The notes under the pieces are model-generated. The model searched no databases. It saw only the letters and a program-made list of their open reading frames with translations, and was not told the origin of the DNA. From Rhabdophis nuchalis (lineage: Eukaryota > Chordata > Lepidosauria > Squamata > Natricidae): a DNA stretch of 64,000 bases. The number at the start of each line of letters is the position of its first letter. Positions within the stretch are counted from its first letter, which is position 1. Below, one piece after another: positions 33,928-64,000 of this stretch. The stretch is from assembly GCA_039707465.1 (NCBI GenBank), contig CM077643.1:380100419-380164418 (forward strand), read 5' to 3'. Position numbers and translations under genes: made by a program.

Positions 33928-34605
33928 GCTTAAATGAAGGAACAAAGTGATTTTCCCCCTCTTGCTCCCTCCCTTTGGCGCAAGTGGAGGGGAGTTCCTG
34001 TTGCAGTGGTGCTTCCAGAAGAATAGTGGCAAAGCTTTGTAACGTCTTAGTGAAATACACACAGGAAGTTAAACTAGGGCTGTAGTTTAAGTATTCCTAA
34101 ATATGCTACTTGAAGCAGAGGGGACAAAAGCTCCTCACCTGCGCTTAGGACAAATTTTTTGACTGTGGGGGGGGGAGGAATTTCAAGTTTGTTGCTGCAG
34201 CCTTTCCTGAGAAGGATCGCCGCCTTTGGATGCCAAGCACTTCTCTCCAGGCTCTTTAGATTCTTTAGCTTCGCAAGCAATCACCCGACTGCACACAAAA
34301 AAGCTGTGTCCAGGCCCTGTTCAGAAGGGCCAGGACACACTGCAGCACCCCAACCCTAAGAAAAACGAAAGAGAAAGGGTTGCTTGATGTCTTTCTCCAA
34401 CGGCTATCCCAAAAACTTCATTTTCTGACACGCAACATCCAAGCTATACCACACAACCAACCACCACACAAAAATGAACCCTGCCATACACAAAAGGGAT
34501 GTAGGAAATGACCGCCAGAATTCTCCAACCTCTAGGAATAGCAATAGCCAACACATCCACACTCTGCCAGGAATAATCCAGAGGCAAAGTCAAGATAGGA
34601 TAAAA

Positions 34606-34719
34606 CAGTGTTTTTCAACCTTGTCAACTTGTAGATATCTGGACTTCAACTCCTAGAAATGGGGAATTCTGGGAGTTGAAGTCCAGACATCTTCAAGTTG
34701 ACAAGGTTGAGAAACACTG
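34606..34719. mobile_element. Foldback hAT MITE within a Penelope-like fragment, perfect target duplication
   Basis: CAGTGTTTTTCAACCTTGTC to GTTGAGAAACACTG, flanked by GGATAAAA (34598-34605, 34720-34727). Confidence 0.9.
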
Positions 34720-34904
34720 GGATAAAAGGATAAAAGAAACATTGTACTCTACAAAATCAACTGTAACCATTGCAACCAATTCTACCTGGAACAAACAGGA
34801 TCCATGAACGTGGATTAAAAAACAGGATCCACGAACATCAGCTGGCAGTCAAATGCCACGATCCCAAATCCTTAAATCTTGAGCCACACTGACACCAAGC
34901 ACCA

Positions 34905-35095
34905 CCAATTCAATACAATGCAATACAATAGCAGAGTTGGAAGGGACCTTGGAAGTCTTCTAGTCCCATCCCCTGCCTAGGCAGGAAACCCTATACTGTT
35001 TCAGACAAATGGCTATCCAACATCTTAAAGACTTCCAGTGTTGGGGCATTCACAACTTCTGGAGGCAAGCTGTTCCACTGGTTCGATTGGAGCAA
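34905..35095 (-). mobile_element. CR1-L3 LINE 3' end inside a Penelope-like fragment
   Basis: AATACAATGCAATACAATAG followed by AGAGTTGGAAGGGACCTTGG and the CR1-L3 3' end read on the minus strand, ending at about TGTTCCACTGGTT. Penelope-like sequence lies on both sides. Confidence 0.8.
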
Positions 35096-35789
35096 CACAA
35101 AAAATCATTGGTTATGCTACCACCCACCACGCTCATGAGTTCATCAAAGCCTGGCACTTCACCAGCAATTCCATCAACGGACACATTGACCTATGGCCAT
35201 CCTACGAAGAAGCCCCCAGAATCCAAATCAACCACACAGCTAACCAGAGATAGCACCGACACTCAAGCAAATCCAGGCAAAGCCCTCCCACCACCACCAG
35301 CACTTCACCTGATGTAACCTCCCCATCACAAGACCCATCACAAAACTATCACTGATGACACACCTGACTCACCACAAGACCCTCACTTGACACACCCAGA
35401 CCTGACCAATCCCAAGACCTTCTGATCACATATAGTCTTTATAAATTCAAGAACACTGAATCTCCTAAATCTCCTAAACCCCGAAGACACTACTTAGCCT
35501 GGTAATGAAACGTTCAGAAACCAGCTCACAAGCTGGGATGATGAACCGTCAGCCTCATCTTTAGATCCTGCCTGTTCCTGGTAGAAAAGATGATCCGGCT
35601 GACATCCTGGGTGATTTTGCAGGGTGAGAGAGGAGTAGCTGGCTCTCAGTGGCCCCACTTGTCTCCTGGTAGAGTGCCTCCTTGTGACCCAGAAAACGTT
35701 CCCTCTGGACACACTGCGGCTCAGAGCCACTAGGGAGAGATGCTGATACGGAGAAGAAGGTAAGCTTCGCAAGCTGTATACGGTTGACC

Positions 35790-36600
35790 GCCCCCTACCT
35801 CAACCAGGGGAACTCCTGGAGACCCTGGGAGGGAGAAGAGCAACACCCAAAGCGCCAGCAGCCCAGAGGAGCCCATTCCTTGCCCCTGCAGTCTTAGAGA
35901 CCTTCCAGCACTGCGTCCCTAGAGCCGCCTGAGCATCACGGGCTGCCAGGAAGACCTGGTGGGGAGCGTTGGCTTGCGCCCGGAGGGAGGGCAGGTGCTT
36001 CTCCTGTGCGCTGACGGCCTCCCTATTCCCCTTCTCCGAAATTGAAGCGTTGGACGCGTTTATTCGGTCGCCGGGGTTAGGGCTTATCTTGGGCTGGAGA
36101 CCAGAGACGGTTCCCGAAGGAGGCGAAGCTGGAAGACCGCTGGCTTGGGACTGGGAGGTTCTGCAACGAGCCCCACCTCTGCTGCATCCCAACAAGGCCA
36201 GGCTGCGTCTCTATTCCCCCACACCCCACCCCACCTCAAATTACCGGAGGGGACAAGCCCGGTGCAGCGGCTCCTTGGAGAGGAAAACCTCCCGGTCGTC
36301 CCCCTTCCCCACCCTTTTGGGTCGGGTCTTGTCGAGAGCAGGACGAATGAGGTGCAGGGGAGGGGAGGGGAAGGGAAGGGAAGGGAGATCCCTAGCACAG
36401 CCCCCAGTTGCAGCGCAGGCGATCCCTTCCAGCCTTCGCCATCCCTCCCCCAAGAGCACTGGGCAGCTTCCATCTCACCATCCGGAGATCTCGCATCTGA
36501 TCCGACTTTCAGCTTCGCAACCCCCTTAGCCCGCTCGCCCTTCTCTTTTTCCGTGACTTTTCTTGCTCAAAAATCCTTTCCGGGAGGGGTGATGGTGGAG
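35790..36600. promoter_or_regulatory. CpG-rich block upstream of the sialyltransferase gene (candidate promoter / 5' exon)
   Basis: About 800 bp of GC- and CpG-rich unique sequence 3.6 kb before the first recognised sialyltransferase exon, the only such block between GPN1 and that gene. Long open frames here (35969-36529, 36145-36627) are what GC-rich DNA gives by chance and resemble no protein I know. It could hold the untranslated or start-codon exon. A promoter of an unseen gene is the alternative. Confidence 0.5.
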
Positions 36601-36649
36601 GGGGAATGTCAAAAGTGTTTTGCATAAGGTCACGTGAAGTTACTAGCAC

Positions 36650-36852
36650 CAGTGGGGAAATGCAATTTTTTTTAACTACCGGTTCTGTGGGTGTGGCTTG
36701 GTGGGCGTGGCAGGGGAAGGATACTGCAAAATCTCCATTCCCACCCCACTCTGGGGCCAGCCAGAGGGGGTATTTGCAGGTTCTCCGAACTACTCAAAAT
36801 GTCTGCTACTGGTTCTCCAGAACCTGTCAGAACCTGCTGAATTTCACCCCTG
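36650..36852. mobile_element. MITE of the GGTTCTG type, next to the CpG block
   Basis: Contains ACCGGTTCTG, GGCAGGGGAAGGATACTGC and CTGAATTTCACCCCTG; flanks ACTAGCAC/ATTAGTAC agree at 6 of 8. Confidence 0.7.
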
Positions 36853-36855
36853 ATT

Positions 36856-37428
36856 AGTACTGCTTGATAATGCCCTAGTTAAGACCACACCTGGAATACT
36901 GCAACCAATTTTGATCACCATGCTATAAAAAAAGATGTTGAGATTTTGGAACAAGCTCAGAGAAGAGCAACTAAGGAGATGTTTTAGCCTGGAGACTAAA
37001 ACTTAGGCAGAACGGCTGCAGGATTTGGGTTTGGCTAGTCTAAGGAAAAATAAGATTTAGGGGTTACCATGATAGTGGTGTTTCAATATTTGTGGGGCTG
37101 ACACAAAGATGAGGGGGTCAAATTATTCTCCAAAGCACTTGAGGTCAGGACAAGAAACAATGGTTGGAAACTGATCAAAGAGAGAAGCAACCTGGAATTA
37201 AGGATAAACTTCCTAACAGTGAGGACAATTAACCAATGGAACAGCTTCAGAAATAGTGGGTGTTTCGTCAATGGAGGTTTTTAAGAAGAGACCAGACAGT
37301 CACTTGTCTGAAATGGTATAGGTTCTCCTGCTTGACCAAGGGGCTGGACTAGAAGACCTCCAAGGTCCCTTCCAGATTCTATTCTATTCTATTCTATTCT
37401 ATTCTATTCTATTCTATTCTATTCTATT
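36856..37428 (+). mobile_element. CR1-L3 LINE 3' end with ATTCT tail
   Basis: Contains CACACCTGGAATACTGC, GAGAAGCAACCTGGAATTAAGG and GACTAGAAGACCTCCAAGGT, the snake CR1-L3 3' sequence, running straight into about ten ATTCT units (37377-37428). Confidence 0.85.
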
Positions 37429-37505
37429 ACTATTATTTCTATTTCTATTCTAAACATTCTGATACATTATGACTACCAGACAATCTCACATGGTTGTTAA
37501 TATTC

Positions 37506-37508
<3 letters not shown>

Positions 37509-37545
<37 letters not shown>
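37509..37545 (+). repeat. CA microsatellite
   Basis: About 18 AC units downstream of the CR1 ATTCT array. Confidence 0.95.
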
Positions 37546-37547
<2 letters not shown>

Positions 37548-37549
37548 CA

Positions 37550-38855
37550 CGCAAACATCATACCACCTCCAAAGATTAATGAAAAAATATTGATCTTTTG
37601 CAAAAGCCATAGTGAATATTTCTGAACCATGAGTGGATTCACACAACACTGCAAGCCCCAAGTCCTGTTTTAACAATGTGGTTGTGTTCACACAGCATGG
37701 TATTTCCACCTGCAGCCTTTATATATATTTATTTAACAGTAATTTATAGCTGGCCCTGATCCAAATAGACCTGTTACAATTTAATAGATGATATGATTTC
37801 CACAACACATCAAGAAAGTAGTGAAGTTTAATTAGAATAAAACACAAACCCACATTTTGGTTTAGTTTTGTTTTGAGTAAATTCTGTCATTATGATTACA
37901 CCATGTCAGACAGGACCAAGGAATAAGAACAAACATCTATATGCTCAAACTGCCAAAGAAAAGGCTGCAAATATTGGGGCCTTTCATTATATTAAAAAAG
38001 CAACAAGTGTTCAATTCTGACCCTCACCCAGAAGTGAAAAAAAGAATATCTAGTTTATCAACCGCATAACTATGTACAAGTATTAAAATGCCGTAAAAAA
38101 ACCACCGGAGTTTCCAATCCATAAATAGTAGACTGAGACATAGATTGTACCTTTTGATTAATTTCTTGTTCGAAACAATGGTGTTCTTTAAAAATGAAGT
38201 TTCTGTCGTGACGGGGACTCTTCTACCAGTTCCATTCACCCATCTGAATCTTCTGACACAACTCCTGAGGATGCACAGAACCTCCCCACTAGTGGTGAAA
38301 ATAATGTCCAAGGAGAATGGGATGATTTTCTGCAAGAAGGGACAGAAAGATAACATTCTTCACCCACAATGGCACCTGGACTGGGATGTTTGATGTCAGA
38401 AACCCCAATCTCTCAAATCCGTCTGCAAACAAGTCTCTAAATCTAGCAAGATTTGTCGTAGGCAAATAATTTTTGACATTCAAAATTGGAGACTTATTCT
38501 CCCCCTTCTTCTTTCTGACCAGTCCTGTTAGCCAAACCAATCTTTGTCTAGCATGCATTTCACACAAACAATGAAATGAGGGAAAGGGGAATCATTTTTA
38601 GTATGGCCCCTATTTCCAGCATGCTGCAACACTAGGAATGTGAAATGGGACCCGTTCTTCACGAAAAGCCTTCATTTCAAACCATACAGTTTGGAGCCAT
38701 TTTCTTTCAGATATAAGGCAATGTTTTCCAAGCTACATTAAATATCCAAATTTAGTCATTTTAGCTAACTGGAATCAACCTGCTCATATAGGAAGCATAG
38801 CTCCAGAAAATAAATCAAGGAAGGGTAGTTGCATTCATGCTAGAGGTGAGCCATG
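37550..38855. other. Intergenic stretch with one coding-like patch
   Basis: Mostly AT-rich unique sequence. At about 38195-38350 the plus strand holds 45 codons rich in Ser, Thr, Asp and Glu ending in TAA (SSDTTPEDAQNLPTSGE, GEWDDFLQEGTER), and the minus strand is also open nearby (38289-38567). I do not recognise a protein. Confidence 0.3.
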
Positions 38856-38857
38856 TG

Positions 38858-39060
38858 CAGGGGTGAAATCCAGCAGGTTCTGACAGGTTCTGGAGAATCG
38901 CTAGTGGAAATTTTGAGTAGTTCGGAGAACCGGCAAATGCCACCTTTGGCTGGCCCCAGAGTGGGGAGGGAACGGAGATTTTGCAGTAATCTTCCCTTGC
39001 CACACCCACCAAGCCACACCTACAGAGCTGGTAGTAAAAAATATGTGAATTTCACCACTG
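38858..39060. mobile_element. MITE of the GGTTCTG type
   Basis: CAGGGGTGAAATCCAGCAGG to GTGAATTTCACCACTG; flanks GCCATGTG/GCCATATA agree at 6 of 8. Confidence 0.75.
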
Positions 39061-39204
39061 GCCATATATGTGTTGGCTCAAACGCCACTCTAGGTTTTGC
39101 ACTGAATGTAGAGGTTTGTAAACCAAAAGTGAGCAGATCCTAGTGCTGTTTTTAATGCAGAAGTGAAATATATACTAAAGGGGAATAGTAATACTTGTTG
39201 GTTT

Positions 39205-39770
39205 TAGTAGAAACGTTTGTTTTCTGTAAGACACATATATTATGCCTTGTATTTGTAATGTATAAGCTTGCATGCTAAGTGCCTTTTGTTCCCTGCAACT
39301 GACTTCCTGTGGCGCTGTTATTAGGGTCTGTAAAATATCTGGCAGATGTCAAAACGTGTGATCCTTGCTATTTGAACTCTTATTAATCTGAAATCTATGG
39401 GCATAGAACTTATCCCCGAATGGAGCTGTAAAGAGTGTAAAACTGGCACTTTTGTTATATTCCCCCTTCTGCCTAAGAAGGTATCTCACCTTTGATCTGT
39501 GCCCTTCACAACAGGGGACCAAATGGCCAATCATGGAAACAGGAAAGAGATAATGCTGATAAGTCTAGTGAGGAATATTGTAAAGCCAGGATATTATTCT
39601 ATGATGTCTCTACCTGTATAAAAAGGAGTGACACCTTCTCTGAAGGGTAGTTCTTCCCTGCATATCCTTGGGTATGTTGGGAACAACAAACCATGTCTTT
39701 AAACTTTAATCAAAGATTAAATGCTGATTGTTATTCAAGCCTCCGTTTAAGTCTCATGTTTGGCTCATTG
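39205..39770 (+). mobile_element. Candidate LTR remnant upstream of the sialyltransferase exon
   Basis: Unique-looking 0.55 kb with a TATA-like TGTATAAAAAGGAGTG at about 39614 and a transcript-leader-like end. No clear ends or target duplication, so the call is weak. Confidence 0.3.
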
Positions 39771-40232
39771 TGACTTGGATGTGTTCTCAAAATTCTATGG
39801 GTCTCAACCTATTCTCAAACCTTACAGTACCTTAAGTATCTGTGAGGCTGATGACATCCATTTTGTATCTTATTCCTCTAAATTCTCAAACATGCACAAA
39901 AGAGGCAGAACGAGAGTTTTCTTTGGCTACATCCATTCTGGAGGCCACCAGATTGATGATGCTGTGTCACGTATGGTTCCTGGGCTGCCATTTTAGCACT
40001 TTCACTTTCTCTTCCACAGTTAGCTTGCTGGAACCATCTGATTGGCCACTGGGATATTGTATGTCAGATGAGATGAACTTCTTTTCATTTGCTTTAGCAG
40101 GTCATTTTTAATGATAGTCTATTTTGTAATTGAAACCACATTATAGAAACACCCAGTGCTATGTTTGTGGTAGTAGAACCAAGCAGATGCTAATCAAAAT
40201 TGACTGATCTTGTGTTGCCCATTTCTCCACAG

Positions 40233-60425
<20,193 letters not shown>

Positions 60426-60540
60426 GGTGAGACAATCTGTTTTATACCGCAAGGGAAGGGATGATAGGTACCATCTGAAAGCAGCATGCATGTCAACAGG
60501 GATTGCTTGCCCTATTGATAGTGGTAGTGCAGTATTTCTC

Positions 60541-61715
60541 TTTAAAAATACATTTTTATTAAGCTATATAGAGTATTATAAAATACAAGAGTAAATAGAA
60601 GAGCAGTGAGGAGGGAGGGGAAAGGGGGAAGTGAAGAGAGGAAAAATATTGGTGGGGGGAGGCGGGGAGAGAGAGAAAGAAGCATTGACTTCCGACTCTG
60701 TCTGGTACAGTAAAATAAGGCATTAACATCAAATCACAGGTTTTTGCTTTTCTATAGTATGAACAAGTCATTTCTATAAAGATCTATCAGTCTAATCTGT
60801 AAAACCTAAAGTCAGAGTTTCATTCTTTTCCCACATCAAACATGAAGTTCAGAAGTGTTTTCCATGGGGAACCAAAAGTATTTATGTTCTTTTCATTAAT
60901 CAAAGTAGTCAGTTTTGTCATTTCATGAACTCCATCAACTTCCGCAACCATTCTTCCATGATAGGAATCAAAGTGTCCTTCCATTTTTGTGCATACAATA
61001 TTTGCTGCTGTCAACATATATAGGTAACCAAGTTTTTTCTCCAGTTCTTTTTCCATTTGACCCAAAAGGAAACGTTCGGGTTTCATTTTTATCTCTGTTT
61101 TCTGTATTAAAATATGAATCATATGCCAAAGTTTTTTCCCCTTTAATCACATGTCCACCATAAATGATAAAAAGTCCCTTCTTTATTTTTATATTTCCAA
61201 CATTCATTTGACATGCCTTTATATACATCTTAGATAACTTATCTAGTGTTAAATACCAATGATACACCATCTTATAGAAATTCTCTTTTAAATTATAATT
61301 TAATGCAAATTTTAAACCCATCATCCACATATTTTCCCATTGTCCAAGCATCACATTATATCAAAAATTCCTTGACCATCGAATCATACAATGTTTTTAC
61401 ATGTTCATTTTCCAAATTCAATTTCAATACCATTTTGTAAAACTTAGCAATAATATGTTCATTGTTGGCACATAAAGAAAGTTCCAATTCATTTTTAACA
61501 AAGTCAAATCCATAGCACTTGTTATCCAATTTTAGTTGCTGATAAGTAAACCAATGGCAAGTGTAACCTTCTGATTCAGTTTCTTCCCTCGGCTTTAGTA
61601 GTGGGTCACCAGAATTAAAAGATAATATTTTATCATATGTCAGCCAATCTGGCTTTGCCACCATTTCTTTTCTTAAAAAAAAAGCTTCCTGTGGTGACAC
61701 CCAAAGGGGCAGTGC
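60541..61715 (-). mobile_element. L1-type LINE 3' fragment with broken ORF2 end
   Basis: Minus-strand frames (about 61736-61356 and 61354-60968) carry KENFYKMVYHWYLT, DKLSKMY and LKPREETESEGYTCHWFTYQ, which resemble the C-terminal region of snake L1 ORF2. The frames are shifted and contain stops. It begins 115 bp after the sialyltransferase stop codon. Confidence 0.65.
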
Positions 61716-61808
61716 AGTATTTCCCAACTTCAGCAACTTTAAGATATGTGGACTTCAACTCTCAGAATTCCCATGCTGGCCGGGAATCTCACTAAGGTTG
61801 AGAAACAT
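61712..61808. mobile_element. Decayed foldback hAT MITE
   Basis: GCAGTATTTCCCAACTTCAG to GGTTGAGAAACATTG with the shared GACTTCAACTCTCAGAATTC core; no clear duplication left. Confidence 0.55.
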
Positions 61809-61814
61809 TGGTAT

Positions 61815-62063
61815 CAGTGTTGGGTTCCTATCGGTTCAGACTGTTTTGGCTGAACCGGTAGTGGTTTAGCAGCCTAGGTCGCTGGAACCGGCAGCAACGC
61901 GGGCCTGCCAAGCCCTTGAACTGGTTCTCCAGGCGGGCCATAGGCGCTGCCATCTTGTTTTTTGCTTTTGCACATGCGCAGAACAATTTTTATTGCACTG
62001 TGCATGTGCACGCAAAGCGCCCAGGAGCGAACTGGCAGTAGTGATTGCCGGAACCCAACCGTG
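61815..62063. mobile_element. hAT MITE (GTTGGGTTCC type), perfect target duplication
   Basis: CAGTGTTGGGTTCCTATCGG to CCGGAACCCAACCGTG, flanked by ATTGGTAT (61807-61814, 62064-62071). Confidence 0.88.
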
Positions 62064-62406
62064 ATTGGTATAGAGAAATGACTGGCAAAGTAGAGAGATA
62101 GTTAAGGAAGTCCAAATAGCTTTAACAGTAATAAATCTGCATAACCATTTGATAGCAGCAAGGAGAACTTTTGGTATCTGCTTACTGCCATCAAGTGTTT
62201 ACTGGGATTTTTAAAACTCAAATGTGAGTGGCACTAGAGACAGTTTAGCTTAGTTTAGCTAATGCCATTTCCTCCTTCAATGTAAGTATAAAAGGGAGCA
62301 AAACTATCGATTTTTGCAAAGGCATTTGAGACATTGCATTTCTGAGCTAACACACACTGGTAACAAGACCTAATCCAATGGTAGAGTTGGGTTTGGTAAC
62401 TTAATA

Positions 62407-62500
62407 CAGGGGTCTCCAACCTTTGCAACTAGCAAAGCTGGCTGGAGAAGTCTGGGAGCTGAAGTCCTTCAGACTTAAAGTTGCAAAGGTTGGAGACCTG
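62407..62500. mobile_element. Foldback hAT MITE, perfect target duplication, one arm shortened
   Basis: CAGGGGTCTCCAACCTTTGC to GGTTGGAGACCTG, flanked by ACTTAATA (62399-62406, 62501-62508). The left arm lacks about 40 bp that the right arm keeps, so it no longer forms a full hairpin. Confidence 0.88.
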
Positions 62501-62509
62501 ACTTAATAC

Positions 62510-63235
62510 ACTGAATTCTGCAAGCTTTGTTTTAGCAGGATAAGAAAAATGACAAGATTGTTCTTTCTTTTGGAAGGAAAATGCAGCAGGATCCAATTAT
62601 ATGCAGCAGGATCCAATTATATATATATTTAATCCTCCCAAATAGCAGTTTAGCCTTATCTGAAGGTAAAACTCATTGTAAACAAGTGTTAGGTAGGACT
62701 GGTTTAGCATACTCCTGTAAAAAGCAAATCAGCAGCCAATGTCATACCTTGCCAAGCTGGTACAGATTATTACAAACACGGGAGTTATTTATGTTTTTAT
62801 ATTTTTTTAAAATATGTGCTTCCTAGCTGAGAAAAAACAGACAAGGCAGCTGACAACAGAGTAAAAAATTCATCAATCAACACAAATACGTCACCAAAAA
62901 GCTAATTATCAGCCTTGATGTTGGACCTAAGATGAAGGAAACTGGAAAGTAGATGGATTACAGATGGAGGAAAACCCATGAGTCTGATTAAACATGAATT
63001 AAAATATATGACTGAGGTAATTCTGTGGAAGTAATGGAGGAGAAGAAGAATTTTTCCTTTGTTTCATGGTAGCCCACTATTTTTTTTTCTTATTTAGCAA
63101 ATTTAAGCACTGCCCATCTCACTAAGTGATTGGGGTGATTTACAGGTAAAAATCATTTAAAAATTATACATGCAAAAGAGGTTAATAATGTTGCTTGCAA
63201 TCTATGTTGGCTTCTGTAAGAGATGTCTAAAAGGA
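62510..63235. other. Intergenic, nothing recognised
   Basis: AT-rich sequence with a short direct repeat GCAGCAGGATCCAATTATAT (62583 and 62602) and no gene-like feature. Confidence 0.5.
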
Positions 63236-63239
63236 ATGT

Positions 63240-64000
63240 CCAGATCTGAATACAGAATACGAGAGTTGGAAGGGACTTTGGAGGTCTTCTAGTTCAACCT
63301 CCTGCTCAAGCAGGAGACTCTATACGGCTCCAGACAAATGACTGTCCAATCTCTTGTTAAAAATCTCCAGTGCTGGAGCACCCATAACTTGTGGAGGCCC
63401 AGCTGTTGCACTGATCGTTTTCATTGTCAGGACATTTCTCCTTAGTTCCAGTTTGGATCTCCTTTTGATAAGCTTCCATCTGTTAACTTCCTGTGTTATA
63501 TCCTCAACCTACGACCAAGCCATTCAGTCTAGTGAACTGTAATTGACCCGGTTGCTTGTTATACATTGTAACAGCCAGTCGCGTCTGATTGGCCAAGACA
63601 CGGCTGGCCGGATTCAGACTTTCTGTCTGGCTGGAGTTTTTCCCGCTTGAAGCTAAATATAAATAGCTGTCAAGCAAGCCAGCCAGCAGAGAGAAACCGC
63701 ACTTTTGAACCTGTGTATAGTTGCTGATTGTTCCAATAAATCCTGTTCTAATGACTGGCCTGTCTCGAACTGAGTTCCTGCAAACTTAACATCCTGTCTT
63801 GCAGTTAGGTGGTTTGGAGAGTAGATTGTCCCCTTCCTCTCTCTGGCTACCTCTCAAATATTGGAAGACTACTACCATGTCAGTCCTTCTCTTCATTAGA
63901 CTAGACATACCTTCTTCCTGCAACCATTCATTGGATGCTTCACAGCAACCATCTTTGTTGCTCTTCTCTGCACTCTTTCCAGAGTTGCAAAACTGTCTTT
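63240..64000 (-). mobile_element. CR1-L3 copy, split by a solo LTR and running off the window
   Basis: AGAGTTGGAAGGGACTTTGG at 63262 starts the 3' end on the minus strand. The LTR at 63494-63791 interrupts it; CR1 sequence then continues to the edge (AGACTAGACATACC, CTCTTCTCTGCACTCTTTCC). Confidence 0.85.
63494..63791 (+). mobile_element. Solo LTR (298 bp) with 5-bp target duplication
   Basis: Starts TGTTATATCC and ends AACTTAACA (TG...CA), flanked by TCCTG on both sides (63489-63493 and 63792-63796) inside CR1. TATAAATA lies at 63658-63665 and AATAAA at 63735-63740, the order expected of an LTR promoter and polyadenylation signal. No internal retroelement genes are present. Confidence 0.85.

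Larger units (their letters stand above)
34380..35520 (+). mobile_element. Penelope-like element fragment with GIY-YIG endonuclease remnant
   Basis: Interrupted by a MITE (34606-34719) and CR1 (34905-35095). Broken frames hold ITCNHCNQFYLEQTG (34756-34800), a form of the Penelope endonuclease motif, and EFIKAWHFTSNSINGHIDL (35139-35195). Downstream at 35481-35514 is a hammerhead-like motif. No intact gene. Confidence 0.72.

Noticed and set aside
35969..36627. 186- and 160-codon frames in the CpG block
   Set aside because: Stop codons are rare by chance in GC-rich DNA; the frames overlap on both strands and resemble no known protein. Kept only as a promoter candidate.

Overview
This window looks like nuclear DNA of a squamate reptile, most likely a colubroid snake. 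Genes are split into short exons with GT-AG introns. The interspersed repeats are those typical of squamates: L2-clade and CR1-L3 LINEs with pentanucleotide tails, tRNA-derived SINEs, very many hAT MITEs, a SPIN-type hAT, a Helitron and Penelope-like pieces. No bacterial operon, CRISPR array, rRNA or tRNA gene was seen.

Gene layout. (1) 756-9700, minus strand: the 5' and central part of ZNF512, a C2H2 zinc-finger gene whose 3' exons lie left of the window. (2) 9360-9860: a CpG-rich block that looks like the ZNF512 promoter and probably serves the divergent GPN1 as well. (3) 10750-32042, plus strand: a complete 14-coding-exon GPN1, the GPN-loop GTPase used for RNA polymerase II assembly and nuclear import; it translates to 375 residues. 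Its intron 3 has all the hallmarks of a U12-type (minor spliceosome) intron. (4) 35790-36600: a second CpG-rich block, the candidate promoter of the next gene. (5) 40233-60425, plus strand: five coding exons of a beta-galactoside alpha-2,6-sialyltransferase with a membrane anchor and all four sialylmotifs. It mixes ST6GAL1-like and ST6GAL2-like residues and sits beside GPN1, so it may be a third ST6GAL paralog that mammals lack. The exon with the start codon was not found. (6) 60426-64000: no gene, only an L1-type LINE fragment, MITEs and a CR1 copy split by a solo LTR.

Mobile DNA makes up much of the rest and is unusually legible. A nearly complete antisense L2-type LINE fills GPN1 intron 9, broken by one 8-bp tandem duplication. 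Another L2 sits inside the 3' UTR of an older L2. A three-level nest (hAT MITE in a TA-target MITE in CR1-L3) lies in a sialyltransferase intron. At least twelve hAT MITEs keep perfect 8-bp target-site duplications. Several Penelope-like fragments carry a motif that fits the hammerhead ribozyme core (CUGANGA, stem II, GAAA), one with an uninterrupted 6-bp stem II.

The two most interesting items are the possible third ST6GAL paralog, which has an altered residue in sialylmotif L, and the family of hammerhead-like motifs in the Penelope-type repeats.
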